A stretch of 6,228 nucleotides of DNA, taken from an uncultured Mucispirillum sp. GTDB taxonomy: Bacteria > Chrysiogenota > Deferribacteres > Deferribacterales > Mucispirillaceae. The notes under the pieces were generated by a model. That model ran no database searches and was not told the DNA's origin. It saw only the letters and a list, made by a program, of their open reading frames with translations. The translations under genes were made by a program, and so were the position numbers. This document shows positions 1-6,228 of the stretch, piece by piece (position 1 is the stretch's first letter; every line of letters starts with the position of its first letter). The stretch covers positions 1 to 6,228 of the forward strand of contig CAMWVK010000106.1 in assembly GCA_947177675.1 (NCBI GenBank), written 5' to 3'.

Positions 1-1
1 A

Positions 2-850
2 TACTATGATAAAAAAAATAAATTAAAACATAATTTTACAGCTAATGCTGAAATTGATTATGGTGAACTTGAATTTGAATGGGATTTTGGAAACGGCAAT
101 ATCAAAGATGGTAATAATATAAATTTTACTTTTGATTATTATGATACATACACTGTAAAACTCATTACTAAGGTTGCAGGAACGAAAGTTAAAACAGAAA
201 CTACTAAACCATTAGATTTAACTGATTTATCAGATATTTCTTTTGAATGTTCATATATATCTGCTAATGAAACAGAAGCAGATTTTCTAAAAGCAACATG
301 TAAACCAGATTTGGGAAATGAGATACTTTCAGGTATTAGATATAGTTGGGATTTTGGTGATCCGAACTCTGGTGTCATAGAAAACTCATCTTCTGATGAA
401 AGAGCAGTCCATAAATTTACTAAATCAGATTTATACCAGATTAAATTATGCGTTAATGCTAATGAGCTTATAACTCCATTATGTGTAACTAAAGAAATAG
501 GTATATTAGAAGAACCTGTAACAGGTCTTTCTTATAATGGTAATACTGGTTATTCATTAAAAGATGGTAAAAATACATGGGGTAGACGATTAACACTTTC
601 AAATGTTTGGAAAGAGTTAGTGAAAGATGATAGAATTAAAGTAACAAGTTATGTTTTTAATAGTCATATAGGTTGTTATGGTAAAAGTGATAAAAGTATA
701 GATGGAACTAGAACAATCACATCAATTTCATCAGATATTTTAGCACAGGAAGGATGTGATGCAGAAGATAATGCAGGCAGCAGAAGAGGTAATGAAAATG
801 TAACATATACATTAAAAAATGGTTTCAGTATCACAAAAGAAAATATGTGA
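2..850 (+). CDS. PKD-domain surface or secreted protein, 3' part (start outside window)
   Basis: The frame is open from the left edge to a TGA at 848-850, giving 282 visible residues. A TTG codon at 311 is not the start, because clear PKD homology lies upstream of it. Two PKD-like repeats are visible. The first runs from about residue 9 to 55, with WDFGNGN at 27-33 and a closing strand YDTYTVKLIT. The second runs from about 104 to 152, with YSWDFGD at 114-120 and LYQIKLCV near the end. PKD domains are Ig-like beta-sandwiches typical of extracellular proteins, where they act as spacers or in binding. Residues about 170-282 form a region I do not recognise, with no catalytic motif evident. Six cysteines (83, 100, 150, 161, 225, 252) could form disulfides if the protein is exported. 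No signal peptide can be judged because the N-terminus is missing. No membrane segment or sorting motif is seen at the C-terminus, which ends TKENM. The gene converges on the minus-strand operon and ends about 50 bases before a terminator. The PKD call is fairly sure; the protein's role is unknown. Confidence 0.8.
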   Translation, partial: YYDKKNKLKHNFTANAEIDYGELEFEWDFGNGNIKDGNNINFTFDYYDTYTVKLITKVAGTKVKTETTKPLDLTDLSDISFECSYISANETEADFLKATCKPDLGNEILSGIRYSWDFGDPNSGVIENSSSDERAVHKFTKSDLYQIKLCVNANELITPLCVTKEIGILEEPVTGLSYNGNTGYSLKDGKNTWGRRLTLSNVWKELVKDDRIKVTSYVFNSHIGCYGKSDKSIDGTRTITSISSDILAQEGCDAEDNAGSRRGNENVTYTLKNGFSITKENM

Positions 851-857
851 TAGAGCA

Positions 858-867
858 TGTATCAAAT
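858..867 (+). repeat. Direct repeat TGTATCAAAT, copy 1
   Basis: This 10-base word recurs exactly at 984-993. Here it is followed directly, sharing one T, by TTTTGTGTA (867-875), which also recurs at 979-987. The two copies bracket the terminator and the DnaA-box palindrome. The repeat is short and AT-rich, so chance is possible. Confidence 0.3.
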
Positions 868-903
868 TTTGTGTAAATCACTTAATTTGCACATTCGGCT
901 TTG

Positions 904-936
904 TAAAAGAGGCAGGAAATAATCCAGCCTCTTTTA
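904..936 (+). terminator. Rho-independent terminator, probably bidirectional
   Basis: A perfect 10-bp stem pairs TAAAAGAGGC (904-913) with GCCTCTTTTA (927-936). Inside it come an A-A mismatch, two more G-C pairs (915-916 with 924-925) and a 7-base AT loop. On the plus strand the stem runs into CTTTTATTTT, a good T tract, 53 bases after the PKD gene stop. On the minus strand the A-rich left arm also supplies a short T run, about 87 bases past the stop of the large gene at 1023. It therefore likely ends the PKD transcript and may also serve the convergent operon. Confidence 0.85.
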
Positions 937-944
937 TTTTACAA

Positions 945-969
945 TGCATACTTATCCACAAGTTATGCA
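945..969. promoter_or_regulatory. Near-palindrome enclosing a perfect DnaA-box sequence
   Basis: The arms TGCATA (945-950) and TATGCA (964-969) are exact reverse complements. Inside them CTT (951-953) pairs with AAG (960-962), leaving one bulged T at 963 and a 6-base loop ATCCAC. The centre reads TTATCCACA (952-960), identical to the classical DnaA-box consensus. A second site, TGTGTATCA (982-990), reads TGATACACA on the minus strand and differs from the consensus TTATNCACA at one base. It could be a binding site for a replication initiator or regulator, or an RNA hairpin at the 3' end of the minus-strand operon. One perfect box in AT-rich DNA can arise by chance, so function is unproven. Confidence 0.35.
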
Positions 970-983
970 GCAGATATTTTTTG

Positions 984-993
984 TGTATCAAAT
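984..993 (+). repeat. Direct repeat TGTATCAAAT, copy 2
   Basis: Exact second copy of the word at 858-867, 126 bases downstream. In this copy the companion word TTTTGTGTA (979-987) comes first and overlaps it by four bases, so the order of the two words is permuted relative to copy 1. This would fit remnants of a tandem unit of about 14 bases (iteron-like), or coincidence. Confidence 0.3.
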
Positions 994-1022
994 AGATATG
1001 CTGTTTGATTAAAATTTAAGCA

Positions 1023-3818
1023 TTACCTGCTTAATACTCTTTCTTTATTTTCTTTTTTAATATCATTAGTTTTTTCTGCTGATATTAACTTACTATTTTT
1101 CTTTTCCTGCTTTTGTATTTTATCCAGCTTTAAAGCAGCTTGCAAGGATTTATGAATATTTTTTAATGCTTCATCACGAGACAGCCCATATTTAGAAACA
1201 ATATCATTAAAATCACCAGCAACTTCTTTACCATTAATTTTTGGAACTGTTACAGTGATATTTTTATATTTATTCTGGACGGCATTAGCAGCATTTAAAC
1301 CGATATTACCAACTTGATTTTTTAAATCATTGTCAGCTGCAATTATTATATTCATATCTGGATATTTATTAGTAATTGCTTTGATAGTATGTTCAAGATT
1401 ATTTGCACTCATTGCAGCAATGACTTTCACATCTTTATTATTTACAGCTTCATTAATGCTTGCAGCTGTAGCATACCCTTCAGCAATAATAATTGATGAA
1501 GCAGACTTTAAATCAGACACAGAACCATCTACAATATGGAATACTCCTACTTTATTTGTATTTTTAGCAAATCTTTTTTCGCCATTCTCATCAATATACT
1601 GTGCTGATTTTAATCTGCCATCAATATTAAAAAGTGGAATCGTGATAGTGCTATCCTGACCTGCATATATATTTTTTGTTGGCTCTATCATTTTATTAGA
1701 TAAATAAGTATGTTCTGATACAGTCTCTTTATTCATAAATTTAGCATATATTGCTTTTTCAGCTTTTTCAGTGAGTATTTTATCCTGCTGCTCTCTTTCT
1801 GCCTTTTTATCCTGATACAACGCTTTCATTTCTGCTTTTTCTTCTGCTGTCATAGAATGCTCTTTTGAACTCCATCTGATTTCTTCGCCAGTCCTGTTAT
1901 TCATAAAATAGCCATTTGCTACACCATCAGAATGAAGCACATAAAAACCAGACTGTTCGTTACCTTTATCACCATCAACAGATATTCTATGCTTTTGACC
2001 ATCTGCAATAACAGTATTCTCTAATACACCAGCAGACTTTATACGGTCTAAAAATTCTTCTTCAATATTTAAAGGCATATCATATTGCACTTTATTTTCT
2101 ACATTCTTAATATCCCATTTAAAGAATTTATCTTTTTCTTCATTCCTGCAATACCAAAATTTGCCATCTTTATCCCATTCAGCACCAAGAGCTTTTGCCT
2201 GGTCTTTTTCATCATACGGCACAGCAAGAATATATTTTTCTTCCTGCTTTTCTTGTGTTTCTGTAATTTTATTCTTATTTTGCTGCATTTGGTCTTTTCT
2301 AAAAGCTAAATCTTTTTCATCAATTTTTTCCCATTTATTAAATAAAAACGCATCAATATCAGCAGGCACAAACCAGCATACATTGTTTCTATCCCATTTT
2401 GCACCAAGTGATTTAACTTCATCTTTTTCAACTTTTGGAACATTGATATAAGTAACAGAGTTTATTCTATCATTTATATCTTTATCTATTTTATTTTCTG
2501 GTGTTTCTTTTTCCATAGTCTGCTCATTAGTATTTATTTGTTGCAAATACTCTAAGTACCTATCTTCTTCTTTTTTAAAGTTTTGCAATTCATTATTAGG
2601 TATTAGTTCGTTAGGATACATTTTTGCTCTATCTTCTAACGCATCAGAAACTTTTTCTTTCCCTCCAAATTCATAATCACCTATATCAATTCTGAGACTC
2701 TCTGCATTATGACCTTTATAACTTAATACAAATCTAGTTTTATAATAGTAAGCTTCGTCAATATTTTCCCCGTTTTTTATCCTTTCTTGAATTTTATGTT
2801 GCTCAGTATCTGACTTTACTAATTTGTCTAAAAATTTATAAGCTTCTTCACCTCTTAATATAGTATCATCTTTGATTCCAAAATCCATTTCAGACCATGC
2901 AAAATTTATAACTAAATCTTTGAAAAAGCCTTTTTCTTTGTCATTTTCTAATATTAATTCATTTCCTAAAATAAGTTTAGCAGCCCTGTCAGCTTCTTTT
3001 ACTGCATTAAATAAAAACGATGGTTCATCTCTTATTGCTTTTGACCAGGATTTTAAATAAGCAATATTATTTTTATCAGGTTCATGACCTAAACCGCATT
3101 GAGTGCCTACAAGAAATGATGTAATTTCTGCTACAAGCTCTTCTTTTGCATAGCTTTCTGTGCCAAATGTGCCAGACATATCACGATTATTCCTGCTTGA
3201 ATGACCTGTCCAGTGTCCTAATTCATGTAATGCAGTTCTGTAATATTCTTCACTGCTTATAAACTGTTCTTTTAAAGGAAGAGTAATTGTATCTGTTACA
3301 GGGCTGTAATAGGCTCTGTCTTGTGCTTTATGCTTAATTTTAGCACCAGAATTGTTAAGAATTTCTTCAGCCCTTTCAATAGGATTAAAATCTATTTGTT
3401 TCTGTTCTAATGCTGGCAGTCCTTCACACTGCTCTGCATTAAATACTACACTCCATACAGCTCTTGGTTTTTCCAGTTTTTCTATAACTACAATTTCTTC
3501 ACCAGTGATTTCATCTATCTCTTTTTTCGTTTCAGTTGTTTGAAGATACATTATATGGACACCTTTTTCACCAGCTCGGACTTTTGCTTCCTGCTCACCA
3601 GCCTGCAAAAATGTAAGCCATCTACTATCTTCATAACCCTTATCAGCTGCTACACTCATTAGATTTAATAAATTTATTCCATTATATTCTCTGCCAGTTT
3701 TAATGTTATATGGCAGAAATCCGTTACTGTTCCATGACTTCTGCCATGGAGCTTCGTTTTTTTCTATTAGCTCAGCAAATTTATTTGCCAGCTCTCTATA
3801 CTGATTCATTTTACTCAT
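1023..3818 (-). CDS. ArdC/TraC-like protein: ArdC and zincin domains, two DUF5710 repeats, C-terminal primase-type Toprim
   Basis: A 931-residue multidomain protein of mobile elements; numbering is from the ATG at 3818-3816. Residues about 5-120 match the ArdC N-terminal (DUF1738) fold, opening with NQYRELANKF and APWQKSW. A zincin domain follows, with the HELGH zinc site at 198-202 and EELVAE at 226-231 likely supplying the third ligand. Residues about 303-412 (KTRFVLSY, RIDIGDYEFG) resemble the accessory LPD-type domains of large polyvalent proteins. Two DUF5710 repeats lie at about 455-496 (LGAKWDRNNVCWFVP) and 528-568 (LGAEWDKDGKFWY). Residues 588-657 (GVLENTVIADG, then GFYVLHSDG) match the segment that precedes the Toprim domain in TraC-like primases. 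A charged, probably coiled-coil stretch spans about 655-695. The Toprim domain carries EGYATA at 780-785 and DND at 829-831, followed by GDFND. The tail is lysine-rich. EGYATA is the known primase motif of RP4 TraC and P4 alpha. No CHC2-type zinc finger is seen. Likely roles are priming of transferred single strands plus antirestriction; both are inferred from family. The ATG at 3818 is chosen because GAGGT lies 5 bases upstream and the ArdC homology begins there. The gene overlaps the upstream small gene by 8 bases. Confidence 0.88.
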   Translation of the reverse strand: MSKMNQYRELANKFAELIEKNEAPWQKSWNSNGFLPYNIKTGREYNGINLLNLMSVAADKGYEDSRWLTFLQAGEQEAKVRAGEKGVHIMYLQTTETKKEIDEITGEEIVVIEKLEKPRAVWSVVFNAEQCEGLPALEQKQIDFNPIERAEEILNNSGAKIKHKAQDRAYYSPVTDTITLPLKEQFISSEEYYRTALHELGHWTGHSSRNNRDMSGTFGTESYAKEELVAEITSFLVGTQCGLGHEPDKNNIAYLKSWSKAIRDEPSFLFNAVKEADRAAKLILGNELILENDKEKGFFKDLVINFAWSEMDFGIKDDTILRGEEAYKFLDKLVKSDTEQHKIQERIKNGENIDEAYYYKTRFVLSYKGHNAESLRIDIGDYEFGGKEKVSDALEDRAKMYPNELIPNNELQNFKKEEDRYLEYLQQINTNEQTMEKETPENKIDKDINDRINSVTYINVPKVEKDEVKSLGAKWDRNNVCWFVPADIDAFLFNKWEKIDEKDLAFRKDQMQQNKNKITETQEKQEEKYILAVPYDEKDQAKALGAEWDKDGKFWYCRNEEKDKFFKWDIKNVENKVQYDMPLNIEEEFLDRIKSAGVLENTVIADGQKHRISVDGDKGNEQSGFYVLHSDGVANGYFMNNRTGEEIRWSSKEHSMTAEEKAEMKALYQDKKAEREQQDKILTEKAEKAIYAKFMNKETVSEHTYLSNKMIEPTKNIYAGQDSTITIPLFNIDGRLKSAQYIDENGEKRFAKNTNKVGVFHIVDGSVSDLKSASSIIIAEGYATAASINEAVNNKDVKVIAAMSANNLEHTIKAITNKYPDMNIIIAADNDLKNQVGNIGLNAANAVQNKYKNITVTVPKINGKEVAGDFNDIVSKYGLSRDEALKNIHKSLQAALKLDKIQKQEKKNSKLISAEKTNDIKKENKERVLSR

Positions 3819-3972
3819 ATTCAACCTCGTCAAACCTTGCATTTAATGCATCTTCTTCTGACATGGCTGTTTCAACTTGTAAACCTAACATATCAGCTTC
3901 TTCAGGTGTTAATTCCACCACTGCTCCCGGAATATCCAAATCCATTAGTTTTTGTTCCAAAATTTCATTCAT
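3811..3972 (-). CDS. Small, extremely acidic hypothetical protein (53 residues)
   Basis: ATG at 3972-3970, TAA at 3813-3811. The protein starts MNEILEQKLMDLDIPGAVVE, continues LTPEEADMLGLQVETAMSEE and ends ARFDEVEYE. It has 16 Asp/Glu against 2 Lys/Arg, a net charge near -14. There is no cysteine, membrane segment or signal peptide. It is supported as a real gene by a strong ribosome binding site (TGAGGTG) with ideal spacing, by filling the gap between two operon genes exactly, and by ending in an 8-base overlap with the next start (ATGAGTAA). I do not recognise the family. Its place between a topoisomerase III gene and a TraC-like gene matches that of traD in RP4, but no sequence similarity is claimed. 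The strong acidity next to an ArdC domain would allow a DNA-mimic or partner-protein role, which is speculation. Confidence 0.75.
   Translation of the reverse strand: MNEILEQKLMDLDIPGAVVELTPEEADMLGLQVETAMSEEDALNARFDEVEYE
3824..3828 (-). promoter_or_regulatory. Ribosome binding site deciding the ArdC/TraC-like start
   Basis: The minus strand reads GAGGT, then TGAAT, then ATGAGTAAAATG. This places a good Shine-Dalgarno 5 bases before the ATG at 3818-3816. An in-frame ATG 24 bases further upstream (3842) has no comparable site and lies deep inside the small upstream gene. The RBS itself sits within the last codons of that gene, which fits translational coupling. Confidence 0.75.
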
Positions 3973-3976
3973 ATTT

Positions 3977-3983
3977 CACCTCA
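3977..3983 (-). promoter_or_regulatory. Ribosome binding site of the small acidic gene
   Basis: The minus strand reads TGAGGTG, then AAAT, then ATG. The AGG core lies 6 bases before the start at 3972. It sits in the 18 bases between the topoisomerase stop and this start, and is the main evidence that the 53-codon frame is translated. Confidence 0.75.
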
Positions 3984-3990
3984 TTTATTT

Positions 3991-6228
3991 TTAATCTTTT
4001 TTTGCTAATTCTTTATTGTAGATTGGTTCACCATTATTATCCTGGTAGGTAGTTTTGCATTTTGGATAAGCAGAGCAGCTCCAAAAATAACCATACTTCC
4101 CATTTCTTCTGACAAGTTTAGAATTACATTCTAAACAGCGATACTGCTCTGATGGTGTAGCTTTTTCTTTAATAGTTAAATCTGGTCTGCCTTTGTCATC
4201 ATTAAATGTTTTACTGCATTCTGGATTTTTGCATTTCCAGTAAGCACCATTTTTACCTCTGAATTTTAAAAGCTCACCTTTTTCGCATACTGGGCAAGGA
4301 ATACTTAAATATACATCAGGTTCGCCGTTATTATCTTGATAAGATACTTTACATTCTGGATAAGTAGAGCAGCCCCAGAAATAGCTGCTTTTATCTTTAC
4401 CCTTTCTTTTAACAAGATAGCCAGTATCACAATTAGGGCATTTTTGAGCATTGCTTTTAAATACTGCTTCGCTTGATTTTATTTTATCTATTTCTTTATT
4501 TGAAAACTCTGTTACAGAATTAATAAAGTCATCAAGTTTTGACATATTTGTATTAATTTCTTTTATATCTTCATGCCATAAGGCTGTCATATCTGGATAA
4601 GTGACTTCATCTGATAAAAGTGATATAAGCTCTTTACCTAAATCAGTAGATACTATATTTTTCTTGTCATCTTTAATATAGCCCCTGTCATATAATGTTT
4701 TAATGATCGCTGACCTTGTTGCAGGTGTTCCAATACCACCGCTTTCACCTGCCTTGCCTTTATCTTTTTCTTTTAAAAGCTGTTTTATTTTTTCATTTTT
4801 GCAGTAAACAGCTACTCTTTTTAAATCATTTAAAAAGCTGTCAGTTGTGTATAACTTTTTAGGCTTTGTTTCTTCTTTTAAAGAAATAAAGTCTATTTTC
4901 TCTACTGGTTTTTCTTCATAGATTTTGCTGTAATCAAAATTACCTGTTACTGTTTCATCATCTTCTTTTTCAGATATTATTCCTTTCCAGCCTGCATCTA
5001 ACAGCTGTCTGTGATTATTCACTAAATAATCATCATTAATTTTAATTGTAATTGTATGCTTTAAATATTTTGCTGGTGGTAAAAACTGCATAACAAAACG
5101 ATTGGCTATTAATAAAAATACTTTCTTTTCATCATCTGAAAATGCAGAAAAATCAAGCTTTGTCTCTGTTGGAATAATTGCAGTATGTGCTGTTGTTTTA
5201 GATGTATTAAATGCTTTTGATTTTATATCTATATTTGCATTATTTATTATATTCTGGAGTTTGTTATCTTCTATAACCTGCAGGCAGGCAATTATAGCTG
5301 GTGATTGCTCATAAGTTTCATCAAGCAGATAGTTACAGTCTGAACGGTTGTATGTTATTGCTTTATGTTTTTCCCTTAAATCCTGAGTAACAGACATTAT
5401 CTTATCTGCTTTCATATTGTAAAGTTTAGAACAGTCTACCTGTAAATCTAGCAAGTTATAAGGAAGTGGAACGGTATCTATTTCTTCCTTTGTTTCATAC
5501 TTAAATACAACTGCTTTACTTTTATTGTCATTTAAACGATTTATTATGGTATTAGCAGTTTCTTCTGATGTAATTTTTTTAGTTTCATCTATTTCTTCAG
5601 CTTTTGTCTGATATATAAAATCAAGACTGCTGCCAGCAATTGCAGTGCTGCCTTTTATTGTATAATAATATGATTTTACATGATTTTTTATTTCCTGCTC
5701 TCTTCTAACAATTAAAGCAAGCATAGGTGTCTGAACTCTGCCAATAGATATTACATTATTATTGCCAGCTTCTTGATTTTTAAGAGTATATCCTCTTGTT
5801 AAATTGTAACCAAATGTTTTATCTGCTAATGTTCTTGCAAGAGCCATATATGATAAATTAAGATATTCATTATTATCTTTTAAATTAGATAATTCTTTTT
5901 TAATGCTTTTAGTATTAAAATCATTTACAAGAAGTCTTTTGATAGTCTTTTTAGAATTGCCTTTTAAATCTATAATGCCTTCATTATAGAGAATGCTGTC
6001 TACTATTAATTGACCTTCTTCATCTGGGTCGCCTGCATGAATAATTTCATCACTTTTTTCAATGAGTGATTTGATAATATTATATTGTTTTTTTGTATTA
6101 TCTTTAATATCAAAATACCAATCTTGATATTTTAATGGCAGATTATCAAAACTCCACTGACTTTTTTCATCAGGCAATATTATTTCTAAAAGATGACATA
6201 CACACCAGGAAATATAATATTTCTTGTT
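3991..6228 (-). CDS. topB: DNA topoisomerase III (type IA, TopB/TraE type), N-terminus cut by window edge
   Basis: Type IA topoisomerases cut one DNA strand through a tyrosine link and pass another strand, unlinking or decatenating DNA; in conjugative elements they accompany DNA transfer. The frame stays open to the right edge, giving 745 visible residues. A TTG at 6177 is not the start, since upstream codons encode YYISWCVCHLLEI, the family's conserved VTW..GHL region. Probably only a few dozen residues with the first Toprim glutamate are missing. Numbering from the codon at 6177: Toprim DPDEEGQ at 50-56; SIGRVQTP at 144-151; catalytic Tyr276 in ITYNRSDC (codon 5352-5350); conserved AHTAIIPT with His331; GIGTPATRSAIIKTL at 481-495. 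Three C4 zinc ribbons follow: Cys580/583/603/609, Cys628/631/649/654 and Cys681/684/701/707. All key residues in view are intact. The visible part is already longer than E. coli TopB (653 residues) and similar in size to RP4 TraE, the extra length being the zinc ribbons. It is the first visible gene of the operon; its promoter lies outside the window. Confidence 0.95.
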   Translation of the reverse strand, partial: NKKYYISWCVCHLLEIILPDEKSQWSFDNLPLKYQDWYFDIKDNTKKQYNIIKSLIEKSDEIIHAGDPDEEGQLIVDSILYNEGIIDLKGNSKKTIKRLLVNDFNTKSIKKELSNLKDNNEYLNLSYMALARTLADKTFGYNLTRGYTLKNQEAGNNNVISIGRVQTPMLALIVRREQEIKNHVKSYYYTIKGSTAIAGSSLDFIYQTKAEEIDETKKITSEETANTIINRLNDNKSKAVVFKYETKEEIDTVPLPYNLLDLQVDCSKLYNMKADKIMSVTQDLREKHKAITYNRSDCNYLLDETYEQSPAIIACLQVIEDNKLQNIINNANIDIKSKAFNTSKTTAHTAIIPTETKLDFSAFSDDEKKVFLLIANRFVMQFLPPAKYLKHTITIKINDDYLVNNHRQLLDAGWKGIISEKEDDETVTGNFDYSKIYEEKPVEKIDFISLKEETKPKKLYTTDSFLNDLKRVAVYCKNEKIKQLLKEKDKGKAGESGGIGTPATRSAIIKTLYDRGYIKDDKKNIVSTDLGKELISLLSDEVTYPDMTALWHEDIKEINTNMSKLDDFINSVTEFSNKEIDKIKSSEAVFKSNAQKCPNCDTGYLVKRKGKDKSSYFWGCSTYPECKVSYQDNNGEPDVYLSIPCPVCEKGELLKFRGKNGAYWKCKNPECSKTFNDDKGRPDLTIKEKATPSEQYRCLECNSKLVRRNGKYGYFWSCSAYPKCKTTYQDNNGEPIYNKELAKKD
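4024..4047 (-). repeat. Zinc-ribbon repeat segment in topB, copy in third ribbon
   Basis: Encodes YQDNNGEP directly after the third zinc ribbon. The same eight residues follow the first ribbon (4318-4341), and the DNA matches at 19 of 24 bases, with most differences at silent positions. The ribbons also share FWxCSxYPxCK. This indicates duplication of a ribbon-plus-linker unit, with the second ribbon more diverged. Confidence 0.7.
4318..4341 (-). repeat. Zinc-ribbon repeat segment in topB, copy in first ribbon
   Basis: Partner of the segment at 4024-4047, offset by 294 bases (98 codons). It encodes YQDNNGEP after the FWGCSTYPECK end of the first ribbon. Confidence 0.7.

Noticed and set aside
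311..313. TTG as the start of the PKD gene
   Set aside because: A complete PKD repeat is encoded upstream in the same open frame, and no ribosome binding site precedes the codon.
858..993. The direct repeats as integrase attachment sites
   Set aside because: They are only 10 bases long, lie 126 bases apart with no integrase or tRNA gene in view, and bracket too little DNA to define an element.
967..1010. Inverted repeat CAGCA...TGCTG as a second terminator for the minus-strand operon
   Set aside because: Only five consecutive pairs form, with a very large loop and mismatches. The hairpin at 904-936 is far stronger.
1330..1659. Plus-strand open frame with hydrophobic residues opposite the large gene
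   Set aside because: It is antisense to the conserved Toprim and EGYATA region. The hydrophobic look is the usual shadow of lysine- and glutamate-rich codons on the other strand.
3840..3842. ATG giving an 8-residue longer ArdC/TraC-like protein
   Set aside because: It lacks a good ribosome binding site and lies well inside the small upstream gene. The ATG at 3818 has GAGGT at proper spacing and fits the family's N-terminus.
3710..4052. Plus-strand open frames opposite the operon junction
   Set aside because: They run antisense to the small gene and to both flanking genes, lack ribosome binding sites, and have no recognisable protein features.
6175..6177. TTG as the start of the topoisomerase gene
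   Set aside because: The frame remains open to the window edge, and the upstream codons encode conserved topoisomerase III sequence (YYISW, then HLLEI). The true start is outside the window.

Overview
The window is AT-rich (about one third G+C by eye) and looks like a piece of a conjugative or integrative mobile element in a low-GC bacterium. The three leftward genes have homologues typical of plasmid and ICE transfer or replication modules. The sequence does not identify the host. A low-GC, probably gut-associated Gram-negative anaerobe is a guess and nothing more.

Layout. (1) Positions 2-850, plus strand: the 3' part of a gene for a probable surface or secreted protein with two PKD-like repeats and a C-terminal region I do not recognise. 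Its start lies left of the window. (2) Positions 851-1022: a 172-base gap between convergent genes. It holds a strong hairpin terminator (904-936), a near-palindrome (945-969) that encloses a perfect DnaA-box sequence (952-960), and short permuted direct repeats. (3) Positions 3818 down to 1023, minus strand: a 931-residue multidomain protein. It joins an ArdC-type antirestriction N-terminus and HELGH zincin to an accessory domain, two DUF5710 repeats and a C-terminal primase-type Toprim domain with an EGYATA motif. This resembles an enlarged version of the TraC primase of IncP plasmids. (4) Positions 3972 down to 3811, minus strand: a 53-residue, extremely acidic protein, easily missed because of its size. 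It has a strong ribosome binding site and overlaps the start of the large gene by 8 bases. (5) Positions 6228 down to 3991, minus strand: a type IA topoisomerase III (TopB/TraE type) with three C-terminal zinc ribbons. Its N-terminus is cut off by the right window edge.

The three minus-strand genes are packed as one transcription unit: topoisomerase III, 17-base gap, small acidic protein, 8-base overlap, ArdC-primase. This parallels the traE-traD-traC order of the RP4 Tra1 region, as I recall it. A plausible joint role is processing of transferred DNA: decatenation or unlinking by the topoisomerase, priming of the incoming strand, and protection from host restriction. The PKD gene faces this operon and ends at the shared terminator, so it is either cargo of the element or flanking host DNA. 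No tRNA, rRNA, CRISPR array or insertion sequence was seen.
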